The notes below the pieces were generated by a model that saw only the letters and a program-made list of their open reading frames with translations, ran no database searches and was not told the DNA's origin. This document shows positions 16,252 through 24,916 of a DNA stretch of 64,000 bases, one piece after another. A program made the position numbers and the translations under genes. Numbering within the stretch: the stretch's first letter is position 1; the number at the start of each line of letters is the position of its first letter. The stretch is from UBA1573 sp034005165 (GTDB lineage: Bacteria > Pseudomonadota > Alphaproteobacteria > Micavibrionales > Micavibrionaceae), in NCBI GenBank assembly GCA_034005165.1, contig JAVEVE010000001.1, positions 186,001 through 250,000 of the forward strand. The letters run 5' to 3'.

Positions 16252-17823
16252 TTACAGATTCGCAGCCACATGCTCAAGAGAGAAGTCCTGCGGAAGAGAT
16301 AAGGTAAACCGACATCCCTGCCCGACATCACTATCAACGAGAATGCGCCCCTTGTGCAAATTCACTAACTCGTGAACCAATGACAACCCCACACCTGACC
16401 CTGGAATGCCACTCGAAGTAGAAGCACGGAAAAATCTGGTAAAGAGCTGCGGCAATTCATCCTTGGGAATGCCAACACCATTATCGCCAATCACAAGCGT
16501 CAATTTCTCAGCCGTTCTGGATAGCTTTACAGTCACAATTCCTTTTTCTGGATCTGTAAATTTAACGGCATTCGACAAAAGATTTGTCAAAATAATCGTC
16601 ATGAATTTTCTATCCAGAGACACCATCAGCTCTTTATATGGAACGTCAAGCTGGATTTTATGCCCTCTCGCAAGATTGGATTGCTCTTCACAAAGTTGCC
16701 GGATCAATTCGACAAAATCGAATTCTTCCATGTTCAAATCCAGCTTACCCGTTTTAAGCAAATTAGAGGACAAAACAGCCTCCATCATATTAACAGTCCG
16801 GGATACAGCTGCACGGATTGTCCTTAAACGAACTTTCATCTCGTCATCAGACATACACTTACCAAGGCGCTCAATGATCTGGGCATTTCCGTCAACAATA
16901 GCAAGAGGTGTACGGAACTCATGAGACACCATGCTGATAAACTGTTTCTGCAAGGAACTGGCCTCCTGTTCCGATGCCAAAGCCCGCTCCAATTCCTCTT
17001 GCTGACGCGCCAACTCCAGCTCTTGCCGCTTATATGTCGTGATATTGGTTGTCGAAACAATCGTTCCTTGATCGTGAGGTAAATCAACAGCCGTCATTCG
17101 CAGGTGAGTTCCATTATCTAGGCGGAATTCGAACTGGCCGCTCAAATTACTCCAGAACTCCAAAGCAGCCTGATATCTCGGATCATGTTGCCCGACACCC
17201 ATTTCCCGTGCAATCGCCTGAAACACCTTCTGAACAGGCGTTCCGCGTTCAAAAACCTCACGACTTTTAGGATATAGTTTCAAATAATGCTGACTGACGT
17301 AAAAAATACGTCTTTGCCGATCAAAAACAATAAATGCATCAGCAGATACGGATAGAAACCCGAGAAAGGCATTATACTCGTCTTCCTGCAATCTGGCGCG
17401 AAGACGCGTAATCCCTTTTCTGAGTTTATGCGTAAAAATGTGACGAAAATCATTTGTATGGAGAATTTCGAGATTATAGATCGCATCAAATTTAGCGGAC
17501 AGGATATGCAGCCGCTTCCGGATATCCGGTTCCATAGTAATGGCAATAATATCCGCAACAACCCCCGGAATTTGGCTGAGCGTTTCGGCAATCTGGATAT
17601 TTTCAGAACTCGCCTCATTAACAACGACAAAGACAATAGCACTATTATATGCTTCATCAACCAACGCTTCTAGAGTCTGGGGCGCAGAAACGCTGACATT
17701 AAAATCAGGAATCAATTCCCATACTAACTGCGTAAGCTCTTTATCTCCAGTATCCCCGAAGATAGATATAATAGGTGTAGTTTTTTTACGTAAGTCGACA
17801 GGTGATGAGAAAGAATTAGACAC
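16252..17823 (-). CDS. Sensor histidine kinase with N-terminal receiver-like and PAS domains
   Basis: A protein of 523 residues if started at the GTG preceding SNSFSSPVDL, nine bases after GGAG; an upstream ATG would add 23 residues and run into the rplU promoter. No transmembrane helix is visible. Residues ~17-130 look like a receiver fold but lack the phospho-acceptor Asp (IVFVVVNEASS). A PAS-like domain follows (about 155-265), then a coiled coil, HisKA with phospho-His301 in MVSHEFRTPLAIVDG, and HATPase_c with N-box NLLSNAVKF, DNGVGIP and GSGVGLSLV. It is the first gene of the kinase / regulator / L,D-transpeptidase group and divergent from rplU. The signal is unknown. Confidence 0.92.
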   Translation of the reverse strand: MSNSFSSPVDLRKKTTPIISIFGDTGDKELTQLVWELIPDFNVSVSAPQTLEALVDEAYNSAIVFVVVNEASSENIQIAETLSQIPGVVADIIAITMEPDIRKRLHILSAKFDAIYNLEILHTNDFRHIFTHKLRKGITRLRARLQEDEYNAFLGFLSVSADAFIVFDRQRRIFYVSQHYLKLYPKSREVFERGTPVQKVFQAIAREMGVGQHDPRYQAALEFWSNLSGQFEFRLDNGTHLRMTAVDLPHDQGTIVSTTNITTYKRQELELARQQEELERALASEQEASSLQKQFISMVSHEFRTPLAIVDGNAQIIERLGKCMSDDEMKVRLRTIRAAVSRTVNMMEAVLSSNLLKTGKLDLNMEEFDFVELIRQLCEEQSNLARGHKIQLDVPYKELMVSLDRKFMTIILTNLLSNAVKFTDPEKGIVTVKLSRTAEKLTLVIGDNGVGIPKDELPQLFTRFFRASTSSGIPGSGVGLSLVHELVNLHKGRILVDSDVGQGCRFTLSLPQDFSLEHVAANL

Positions 17824-17849
17824 GATAAAGTACTCCAGCCAACAGTTTC

Positions 17850-17879
17850 TTGACATTGGGTAAATAAATCGTTTATAAG
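17850..17879 (+). promoter_or_regulatory. Promoter of the rplU-rpmA operon
   Basis: A perfect -35 TTGACA (17850-17855) and a -10 of TTATAA (17873-17878, spacer 17) or TATAAG (17874-17879, spacer 18), about 90 bp before rplU. The position also argues that the divergent kinase gene starts at 17823 rather than 17892. Confidence 0.65.
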
Positions 17880-17966
17880 CGCCTACTCGCATACTAAAAA
17901 GCGAGAAATACTAACAAAAAGGCCCTCAATAAAGGGGGAAATGACGAAAGAAGCAAAGGTAACATT

Positions 17967-18281
17967 ATGTTTGCAATTATCCGTACTGGTGGAAAGCAAT
18001 ACAAAGTAGCGCAAGACACCTATCTGAAAGTCGAAAAAATTGACGCTGAAGTTGGCGCAAAAATCGACATTACCGACGTTTTGATGATCTCTGACGGAGA
18101 CAAGACAACCGTTGGCGCTCCAGTAATCTCTGGCGCAAAAGTAACCGCCGAAATTTTGGAACAAGGCCGTGGTGAGAAGGTTATCATCTTCAAAAAACGC
18201 CGCCGTCAAAACTATCGTCGCAAGAACGGTCACCGTCAAATGCTGACCACCATCAAAATCACGGGAATCAAAGCCGCCTAA
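17967..18281 (+). CDS. rplU: 50S ribosomal protein L21
   Basis: A 104-residue protein starting MFAIIRTGGKQYKVAQDTYL, the canonical L21 N-terminus, with the Lys/Arg-rich rRNA-binding segment KVIIFKKRRRQNYRRKNGHR near residues 72-91 and a short C-terminus ending TGIKAA. It is part of the large ribosomal subunit. The ATG is preceded by AAAGGTAAC. It is followed 36 bp later by rpmA in the usual rplU-rpmA-obg order. Confidence 0.98.
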   Translation: MFAIIRTGGKQYKVAQDTYLKVEKIDAEVGAKIDITDVLMISDGDKTTVGAPVISGAKVTAEILEQGRGEKVIIFKKRRRQNYRRKNGHRQMLTTIKITGIKAA

Positions 18282-18317
18282 TATTAAGGCAGGCTCGCAA
18301 ACGAAAGGAATTATATC

Positions 18318-18605
18318 ATGGCACACAAGAAAGCTGGCGGTAGCTCTAGAAACGGTCGCGACACAGCTGGTCGCCGTTTGGGCGTAAAATGTTTCGGTGG
18401 GGAATCTGTTGTTCCTGGCAACATCATCATTCGCCAACGCGGTACAAAATACAAACAAGGTAAAAACGTTGGGATCGGTAAAGATCACACATTGTTTGCA
18501 CTTGTTGATGGACAAGTTCTCTTCACACGTGATGACAACGACCGTCCTGTTGTAAACGTTGTTCCGTGCAATGACGCACAACAACAACCACAAGCAGCGG
18601 AATAA
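18318..18605 (+). CDS. rpmA: 50S ribosomal protein L27
   Basis: A 95-residue protein beginning MAHKKAGGSSRNGRDT, with the L27 core LGVKCFGGESVVPGNIIIRQ and RGTKYKQGKNVGIGKDHTLF. It lacks the N-terminal extension removed by a protease in Firmicutes. It sits at the peptidyl-transferase centre of the 50S subunit. It has a strong GAAAGGAA RBS, follows rplU and is closed by an intrinsic terminator, so obgE may be transcribed by read-through or from its own promoter. Confidence 0.98.
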   Translation: MAHKKAGGSSRNGRDTAGRRLGVKCFGGESVVPGNIIIRQRGTKYKQGKNVGIGKDHTLFALVDGQVLFTRDDNDRPVVNVVPCNDAQQQPQAAE

Positions 18606-18629
18606 GTCCCGTAAATAAAAGGATTTAAG

Positions 18630-18655
18630 GCCCGCCTCCGAAGGCGGGCTTTATT
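18630..18655 (+). terminator. Intrinsic terminator after rpmA
   Basis: GCCCGCCT (18630-18637), loop CCGA, AGGCGGGC (18642-18649), then TTTATTAT. This is a strong 8-bp GC-rich stem with a T-rich tail, located only 14 bp before the obgE start. Confidence 0.8.
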
Positions 18656-18668
18656 ATAAGAGCAAAAA

Positions 18669-19739
18669 ATGAAATTTCTCGATGAAGCAAAAATTTACCT
18701 AAAAAGTGGTGACGGCGGTGCCGGATGCTGCTCGTTTCACCGTGAGAAATTCATTGAGTTCGGTGGACCTGACGGCGGAAACGGTGGACGCGGCGGCGAT
18801 GTCATTATCGAATGCGTCAAAGACCTAAATACACTAATCGACTTCCGCTACACTCAGCACTTCAAGGCTGAAAAAGGCCATCACGGCATGGGCCGTAACC
18901 GCACAGGCTCAGACGGCAAAGACATTATCGTCCGCGTCCCTGTCGGAACAGAGATTCTTGATGAGTTTAAAGAAGAAGTCATCATGGACTTTACCGAAGC
19001 AGGACAAACCAAAAAATTCCTGAAAGGTGGAGATGGTGGATTTGGGAATGCCCATTATAAATCATCAACGAATCAAGCTCCCAAGAAATTCACACCCGGC
19101 TGGCCCGGACAAGAGATTGCCATTTGGCTCCGCCTGAAATTGATTGCGGATATTGGTCTGGTAGGAATGCCGAATGCAGGAAAATCAACTTTTCTGGCGG
19201 CAAACTCGGCAGCAAAACCAAAAATTGCCGACTATCCGTTTACCACGCTTCATCCCAATCTGGGGGTTGTGAAGGTTGAAAACTATGACTTTGTTCTGGC
19301 TGATATTCCGGGTCTCATCGAAGGCGCACATGAAGGACACGGCCTAGGCACACGTTTTCTGGGGCACGTTGAAAGAACAGCAGCGTTACTGCACCTTATC
19401 GACATAACTTCAGAAAATCCTTTAGAAAACTATCGCATCATTCGGAATGAATTAGCAGAATACGGCGGACACCTCGCTGAAAAGCATGAAATTGTTGCGC
19501 TGAATAAAATTGATTCCATTGATAATGAAATTATGGTAAATATAGCCGATCAATTTGAACAAGAGCTTGGATACCGACCGTGGTTAATCTCGGGTGTCAC
19601 CAAGGAAGGCATCCGCCCCCTTCTGTTTAAAATGGTAGAAATAATAAAAGAAAATCGTGCCCAAGAAGAACAAGGCACAACGGATGATAGAGATCATGAC
19701 CAATACGCACCTGAAATCAGCACAGGATATACTGAGTAA
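18669..19739 (+). CDS. obgE: GTPase ObgE/CgtA
   Basis: A 356-residue Obg-family GTPase involved in late 50S assembly and growth/stress control. The glycine-rich Obg fold (residues 1-158) contains FGGPDGGNGGRGGDV and KGGDGGFGNAHYKSSTNQAP. The G domain has GMPNAGKS (166-173), the switch I Thr in YPFTTLHPNLG, DIPGLIEGAHEGHGLG (212 on) and NKID. The C-terminal extension is short. It follows rplU-rpmA, the standard bacterial context, and overlaps the start of proB by 44 bp. Confidence 0.97.
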   Translation: MKFLDEAKIYLKSGDGGAGCCSFHREKFIEFGGPDGGNGGRGGDVIIECVKDLNTLIDFRYTQHFKAEKGHHGMGRNRTGSDGKDIIVRVPVGTEILDEFKEEVIMDFTEAGQTKKFLKGGDGGFGNAHYKSSTNQAPKKFTPGWPGQEIAIWLRLKLIADIGLVGMPNAGKSTFLAANSAAKPKIADYPFTTLHPNLGVVKVENYDFVLADIPGLIEGAHEGHGLGTRFLGHVERTAALLHLIDITSENPLENYRIIRNELAEYGGHLAEKHEIVALNKIDSIDNEIMVNIADQFEQELGYRPWLISGVTKEGIRPLLFKMVEIIKENRAQEEQGTTDDRDHDQYAPEISTGYTE

Positions 19740-20607
19740 CGCCCAACGAATTGTCGTTAAAATAGGGACCGAAACAATCACAAAAAATGGTCAGGTAGAC
19801 ACAGAATTCCTGAATGCGCTAGCCGAAGACGTGGCAGATCTAAAAGCGCAAGGCAAAGAAGTTTTTATTGTCACATCAGGCGCAATTGCTCTAGGTCGCG
19901 GCCCTTTAAATATCAATCTGCAAACCCCCACTTCCGAACTTCCGATGGATGTAAAACAAAAAGCATCTGGTGTCGGGCAAATCATTCTGATCAATAGCTT
20001 CCTGCAAGCTTTTATGCGGCAAGGACTTCTGGCCCAACAAATCTTGCTGGCAAAAGATGACATTGACAATCCGGAACGTCTAAAAAATTTGCGTCAGGCA
20101 AGCTACATCTGTGAATATAACGGCAGCCAAGTCCACAATATTGTGCCGATTTATAACGAAGATGACGCGCTTGTTACCAAAGAAATTTCATTCGGAGATA
20201 ACGACGGTCTCGGAGCAGATTTGTCCGTTGCCCTAGAAGCCGATGCCTATATTATGCTCTCGGATATTGACGGTCTCCACGTTAAGAACCCTAAACTTTG
20301 CGCACAGGGTGAAGAAAACCCGCTCATCCCTCATGTTGTTGACTTGAGCAAGGCATTCTCTCATGCCAATGACAATACAAACGGCCTCAGCAAAGGCGGC
20401 ATGAAAAGTAAGGGTAAAGCCGCCAAAACAACGACAGAAAACGGCATTCCTGCAATTATCACGCTTGGGAAAAACAATCCCCACGCCCTCATGAAACTCA
20501 TAACGGGTCAACAAAACTGCACGATTGTACACCCACAACAAAGGCATGAAGAGTCAACGGCCGTGGACATGCCTGCCGCAGCCTACCCGATGCACTCCAT
20601 GACATAA
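19696..20607 (+). CDS. proB: Glutamate 5-kinase, short form lacking the PUA domain
   Basis: About 303 residues when started at MTNTHLKSAQDIL (19696); an ATG 12 bp earlier is also possible. It is an amino-acid-kinase fold enzyme that phosphorylates glutamate in the first step of proline synthesis. Key segments are RIVVKIGTETITKNG, VTSGAIALGRG, FGDNDGLGADLSVALEADAYIMLSDIDGL and GGMKSKGKAAK. Most bacterial ProB proteins (~370 residues) carry a C-terminal PUA domain; here the protein ends about 30 residues after the kinase core. obg-proB adjacency is usual, but proA does not follow. Another amino-acid kinase is possible though less likely. Confidence 0.87.
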   Translation: MTNTHLKSAQDILSNAQRIVVKIGTETITKNGQVDTEFLNALAEDVADLKAQGKEVFIVTSGAIALGRGPLNINLQTPTSELPMDVKQKASGVGQIILINSFLQAFMRQGLLAQQILLAKDDIDNPERLKNLRQASYICEYNGSQVHNIVPIYNEDDALVTKEISFGDNDGLGADLSVALEADAYIMLSDIDGLHVKNPKLCAQGEENPLIPHVVDLSKAFSHANDNTNGLSKGGMKSKGKAAKTTTENGIPAIITLGKNNPHALMKLITGQQNCTIVHPQQRHEESTAVDMPAAAYPMHSMT

Positions 20608-20608
20608 C

Positions 20609-20630
20609 AAGGAATATATTCCTTTACTTT
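20609..20630 (+). terminator. Weak hairpin after proB
   Basis: AAGGAA (20609-20614), TATA, TTCCTT (20619-20624), followed by TACTTTTTT. The stem is short and AT-rich with a T-run, so it is at best a weak terminator. Confidence 0.4.
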
Positions 20631-20723
20631 TTTCAAAGTGTCTGTCACTTTAATCTCACGTACATTGAGCACGCTTACCCATGCCGCGCAATCGGCAATG
20701 TCTTTGTGCAGAAAAAAACAGAA

Positions 20724-20747
20724 TTATCAGATAAAAAAATCTGATAA
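20724..20747. repeat. Perfect 9-bp inverted repeat upstream of the hydrolase gene
   Basis: TTATCAGAT (20724-20732), AAAAAA, ATCTGATAA (20739-20747). It lies 34 bp before the alpha/beta hydrolase start. It may be an operator or part of an AT-rich hairpin; the minus-strand sequence is also T-rich around it. There is no independent evidence for its role. Confidence 0.45.
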
Positions 20748-20780
20748 AAAAGTAAAATTGGGAAAAACGAACTATACAAA

Positions 20781-21674
20781 ATGACGATGCAGACACATAC
20801 ATTTCAGACGTACACGCCATCAGGAAAAGCCTATACGCTTCACTACAAAATCTGGGGTAAAAATAATCCAAAAGACAAAACTCTCGTCTGCGTGCATGGG
20901 CTGACAGGAAACTCAGGCGACTTCAAATATGTCGGCGAACAACTCTCTACAGAAAACAATATGCGTGTGGTTGCCATCGACATGGCGGGCCGCAATGACA
21001 GCGACTATTTTGATGACCCTCTCGACTATAACTTCGACCAATATTTAAAAGACTTGGACGGCCTCCTAAAAGAAATCTGCTGTACTTCCCACGCCTCATG
21101 CGATTGGCTCGGTGTATCTATGGGCGGACTGCTCGGCTTATATATGGCTGCGCGGGAAAACTCGCCCATACGCCGTTTAATATTGGATGATGTTGGCCCA
21201 GAAGTTCCGAAAGAAGATCTGGAGTATATCGCCCAATACATCACCATACCGGCAGAATATAACCAACCGGAAGATTTGGTCCCGCTACTAAAAATGGCAC
21301 TGGGAAGCCCCTATTCACGCGGAAATATGAACGAGGAACAATGGCTGCACTACGCCAAGACCTACACAAGAAAACTGGACAACGGAAAATTCGGTAGGAA
21401 TATGGACGCAGGAATTGCCGTTATGTTTCAACAACAACCTCTCGGAACATTAGACCTGTGGCAAGTTTGGGAAGATGTGACGCAACCTGTTCTGGCCATC
21501 CGCGGCGGGCTATCTACACTCTTCCCCGGGTACGTGGCAGATAAAATGGCTGCAACAAAGCGTGGATCACCCTTTGAACTGGTCACAATGGAAGATTGCG
21601 GACATGTCCCATCTCTGTTCCGCCGCGACCAGATTGACGTTATTGCAGACTGGATTCGCCGGACATCTCTTTAA
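20781..21674 (+). CDS. Alpha/beta hydrolase
   Basis: A 297-residue alpha/beta-hydrolase fold protein; a second in-frame Met six bases on (MQTHTFQTY) is an equally good start. The oxyanion motif is VCVHGLTGNSGDF (H39-G40), the nucleophile elbow is GVSMGG (Ser113) and the catalytic His lies in MEDCGHVPSLF near the C-terminus. There is no signal peptide. The closest general resemblance is to small-molecule ester or C-C hydrolases, and the substrate is unknown. The 3' end overlaps the convergent HlyC/CorC gene by 35 bp. Confidence 0.87.
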   Translation: MTMQTHTFQTYTPSGKAYTLHYKIWGKNNPKDKTLVCVHGLTGNSGDFKYVGEQLSTENNMRVVAIDMAGRNDSDYFDDPLDYNFDQYLKDLDGLLKEICCTSHASCDWLGVSMGGLLGLYMAARENSPIRRLILDDVGPEVPKEDLEYIAQYITIPAEYNQPEDLVPLLKMALGSPYSRGNMNEEQWLHYAKTYTRKLDNGKFGRNMDAGIAVMFQQQPLGTLDLWQVWEDVTQPVLAIRGGLSTLFPGYVADKMAATKRGSPFELVTMEDCGHVPSLFRRDQIDVIADWIRRTSL

Positions 21675-22932
21675 GAGGAGGCGTAATTCGAACCAGAGCA
21701 ATCTGGTTACGCTGGCGGCGGGCCACTTCAAAGTCAAAACCATGAAATTTAAATTTCTGCCCTGCTTTTGGAATTTGACGGGTCTCATATAACAGCAAGC
21801 CAGCTACCGTCGTATAATCGTCATCAGGAAGTTCCCAATCCAGTTCACGACGCAAATCGCGGATCGTCACATCCCCGTTGACCATATAAGTTCCATTTGG
21901 TTGAGGGCGAACACCGGTAATGTGGTTATCATGCTCGTCACTGATTTCTCCGACAATTTCCTCAAGGATATCTTCCAATGTGACAATACCTTCGAAAGAA
22001 CCATACTCATCAACAATAAACGCAAAATGCTCTCCGCGTTCACGGAAAGCCTGCAACTGGTCATACAATACTGTTGTATCAGGAATAAACCACGGCTCAC
22101 TGGCAATAGCCTCAAGATTTATGCTGGATACATCCCCGCCTACAGCTTTTAACTCGCGCATAAGCCACTTGGTATGGATAACACCCACAATATTATCAGG
22201 GCTTTCCCGATAAAGCGGGATGCGGGAATAAGGGCATTTCATGATCTCATCCACCAACATCTCGGCAGGGTCGTCAAGATCGAGCATCACAACATTTTTA
22301 CGATGGATCATAACTTCATCAACAGTGACATCAGCCAGATCAAGAATGGATCGCAGCATAGCCCGTTGTTTCTGAACCTCTTCATCAGGCCCTGTGTGCA
22401 TGTCAATAACACCACGCAACATCTCAAGGTGGGATCCTGCCTGAACCTTTGAGATATCGACCCCGACAATTGCCAAAGATGCACGGACAATCTTGGTAAT
22501 AACTGCCGTAATCGGCGCACACACATATATAACGGCATACACAATAGGAGCAACAATACGCGCCATGTTATCGGCATGGTGAAGGGCATAAGTCTTGGGC
22601 AAAACTTCCGAGAAAATCACGACCAGAATCGTCATGGCGGCAGAGGCATAAACCACCCCGCTATCCCCGAAAATTGAAATCAATGTTCCGGCAGCCAGAG
22701 AAGAAGCGGTAATGTTAACGATATTATTTCCAAGCAACAAACCGCCGATCATGCGCTCTTTGTTACCGAGAATTTTATTAACCAAAGCTGCTTTTTTGTC
22801 CCCGTCTTTTTCTGCCGAATGCATACGAGCTGAAGAAACTGCAGTCAGAGCGGTTTCCGAACCAGAGAAGAAAGCTGATAAAACAAGAAGAAAAAAGATA
22901 ACAACAATAGAAATAATTAGACCTGTGGTCAT
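21640..22932 (-). CDS. HlyC/CorC (CNNM) family membrane protein with CBS pair
   Basis: A 430-residue protein. The N-terminal DUF21 domain (residues 1 to ~185) has four hydrophobic segments and the signatures FFSGSETALTAVSSARMH and LLLGNNIVNI. A tandem CBS pair follows (about 205-325: VMIHRKNVVMLDLD, then EYGSFEGIVTLEDILEEIVGE), then a CorC/HlyC C-terminal domain (VNGDVTIRDLRRELDWELP). Family members are linked to Mg/Co efflux; the hemolysin name is historical. It lies 1 bp downstream of aroKB on the same strand, a pairing common in Rhodospirillales-type genomes. Confidence 0.92.
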   Translation of the reverse strand: MTTGLIISIVVIFFLLVLSAFFSGSETALTAVSSARMHSAEKDGDKKAALVNKILGNKERMIGGLLLGNNIVNITASSLAAGTLISIFGDSGVVYASAAMTILVVIFSEVLPKTYALHHADNMARIVAPIVYAVIYVCAPITAVITKIVRASLAIVGVDISKVQAGSHLEMLRGVIDMHTGPDEEVQKQRAMLRSILDLADVTVDEVMIHRKNVVMLDLDDPAEMLVDEIMKCPYSRIPLYRESPDNIVGVIHTKWLMRELKAVGGDVSSINLEAIASEPWFIPDTTVLYDQLQAFRERGEHFAFIVDEYGSFEGIVTLEDILEEIVGEISDEHDNHITGVRPQPNGTYMVNGDVTIRDLRRELDWELPDDDYTTVAGLLLYETRQIPKAGQKFKFHGFDFEVARRQRNQIALVRITPPLKEMSGESSLQ

Positions 22933-22933
22933 T

Positions 22934-24637
22934 TTACGACATCGACTCCTCGAGTAATGTTTGTATCATTTGGACGGGAACGCCTGACTCAAGCGCCGCG
23001 CTTCCTATACGTTTCAAAACAACAAATTTTATACCGTCAACTCCGGCTTTTTTGTCCTTGCCCATCGTTGCAATCAACTCTTGAGCCGTAACAGGATTTT
23101 TGAAAGCAACATCGCGAATTTCAGTCTTCATACCAAGACTATCGAGATGATTATAGATACGGTCAACATCATCTTGCGTAAGATATCCAAGACGATGCGA
23201 TAAACGCGCGGCAAGAATCATACCGATCCCGACAGCTTCACCATGCAGAAGAGTTCCATCATATCCGGCGGCAGCTTCCAAAGCATGAGCAAATGTATGA
23301 CCGAAATTGAGTAAAGCCCGTAGCCCGTTCTCTTCACGCTCATCCTTGTGAACAATATCTGCCTTCATATGGCAGCTTGTTTCAATAGCTCGCATTGTTT
23401 CTGCGATGCCACCCGACAACATCATACCTCCATGAGCTTCGAGCCATTCAAAAAACTTTTCATCACCAATCAACCCGTATTTCACAATCTCGGCATAACC
23501 CGACAACCATTCGCGGCGCGGTAAAGTCAGAAGGGTATCCATATCAATCACAACCGAACGCGGCTGATAAAATGCCCCGATCATATTCTTCGCCGACTTG
23601 GAATTGATACCGGTCTTCCCGCCGACAGAGCTATCCACCTGTGAAAGCAACGTCGTAGGAACCTGGATAAAATCTATACCGCGCAAAATCGTTGCAGCCG
23701 AAAATCCGGCAAGATCACCGATGACGCCCCCCCCGACCGCGATCACGAGTGAGTCTCGTTTAACACCATTTTCTACCATCCATTCAACGACAGCCTGATA
23801 CCGCTCAAAAGATTTTGTTTGCTCCCCCGGGGCCAACTCCATAACAGAGATAGACTTCATCAGCGGTTTCAGAATTTCCTTGAACTGATCTGTAATACGT
23901 TCCCTGACATTATAGTCCGTCAAAATAAAGGCATCCCTCCCGTGAAGCTCATGCGGCAACCACATTTCTGGCTGACGCAACAACCCGCTTCCGATAAAAA
24001 TAGGATAACTCCGTTCAGACAATGATACGGTCATGCATAATGCATCCGGAACAAATTCTTCCTTTTCGGCTTCGGTTGCATGGGAATACAGATATTCCCG
24101 AATTTGCAATAAAATACGATTGGCCATTTCACCAGGTGTAAGTCCGTCATCCAGAGCATGAATATGGGCTTGAGCGTAAGAACTACGACGCTTATCCAGA
24201 AGCATTTGCAAAACTTCTTCCGGATCACCATGCTTCAACAACGGACGATTGCAGCCACTTGTCCTCTGAACAAGAAGAGGAATCGCAGCATCAATCCACA
24301 AACACAAGCTATGTTCCTTGATTGCCTGAGCCGTTTCAGGAATTGTAATCCCACCACCACCAGATGAAATCACGCAAGGGCCATTTAGTAAAAGATGTTT
24401 GATAGTTGTCCGCTCAAGCGCTCTAAAAGCAGGCTCGCCGTCTTCCGTAAAAATATCCGCAATCGATTTCCCAACCGAGCGGACAATCTCGTCATCAGAG
24501 TCGTAAAAACTCCAGCCCAAACGTACTGCAAGTTCACGACCAACAGTCGTTTTACCGACCCCCATCATTCCAACCAGAACAATAGGTTTTTTCAGAAGCG
24601 TTTTAACGTCATCCAGACAATGCTCTATTTCAATCAT
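22934..24637 (-). CDS. aroKB: Bifunctional shikimate kinase / 3-dehydroquinate synthase
   Basis: A 567-residue fusion if started at MIEIEHCLDDVK. Earlier in-frame ATGs (24670, 24733) lack RBS support, though this start also has none that is strong. The AroK domain (1 to ~180) has GMMGVGKT (23-30), DSDDEIV and SSGGGGI. The AroB domain (about 195-567) has VAVGGGVIGDLAGFSA, PTTLLSQVDSSVGGKTGIN, a YAEIVKYG segment and HGEAVGIGM, including the zinc and NAD-site residues. Step 2 and step 5 of the shikimate pathway thus sit on one chain. In most alphaproteobacteria aroK and aroB are adjacent but separate; fusions are known in some lineages. Confidence 0.95.
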   Translation of the reverse strand: MIEIEHCLDDVKTLLKKPIVLVGMMGVGKTTVGRELAVRLGWSFYDSDDEIVRSVGKSIADIFTEDGEPAFRALERTTIKHLLLNGPCVISSGGGGITIPETAQAIKEHSLCLWIDAAIPLLVQRTSGCNRPLLKHGDPEEVLQMLLDKRRSSYAQAHIHALDDGLTPGEMANRILLQIREYLYSHATEAEKEEFVPDALCMTVSLSERSYPIFIGSGLLRQPEMWLPHELHGRDAFILTDYNVRERITDQFKEILKPLMKSISVMELAPGEQTKSFERYQAVVEWMVENGVKRDSLVIAVGGGVIGDLAGFSAATILRGIDFIQVPTTLLSQVDSSVGGKTGINSKSAKNMIGAFYQPRSVVIDMDTLLTLPRREWLSGYAEIVKYGLIGDEKFFEWLEAHGGMMLSGGIAETMRAIETSCHMKADIVHKDEREENGLRALLNFGHTFAHALEAAAGYDGTLLHGEAVGIGMILAARLSHRLGYLTQDDVDRIYNHLDSLGMKTEIRDVAFKNPVTAQELIATMGKDKKAGVDGIKFVVLKRIGSAALESGVPVQMIQTLLEESMS

Positions 24638-24758
24638 AGCCAAGAAAATAAATGAAAAAGTCTGGTTCATAAAGCGAATTTCATCGTTATAATAGCAAAA
24701 ATCTGTATATTGCAGTTCACCCATCCGAATCAAAAATTCATTTGAAGGAGAAAATTTT

Positions 24759-24884
24759 ATGAAACTCTTAAAAACCTTATTGGCCCTGATTATCTTGGCA
24801 GCTCTTGGCGGCGGAATTTATTTGGGAACAGCAGACATTGAAATTCCACAAAAAACCATTACAGTTGAAGTCACACCTCAATAA
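24759..24884 (+). CDS. Small single-TM protein, 41 residues
   Basis: ATG at 24759 follows a strong GAAGGAG sequence by nine bases and opens a 41-codon frame, MKLLKTLLALIILAALGGGI at the start. It is a single transmembrane or signal-anchor helix followed by a short periplasmic tail ending TITVEVTPQ. Similar short proteins with a helix and an IP(A/Q)-rich tail are common in alphaproteobacteria, with unknown function. It is divergent from aroKB and 32 bp ahead of the secreted hypothetical gene, so the two may be co-transcribed. Confidence 0.7.
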   Translation: MKLLKTLLALIILAALGGGIYLGTADIEIPQKTITVEVTPQ

Positions 24885-24916
24885 AAAACAATGAGTATTT
24901 ACAACGGACTCCGCCT

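Noticed and set aside
17883..18593. 236-residue minus-strand frame across rplU and rpmA
   Set aside because: It is entirely antisense to two certain ribosomal protein genes and has no recognisable motif.
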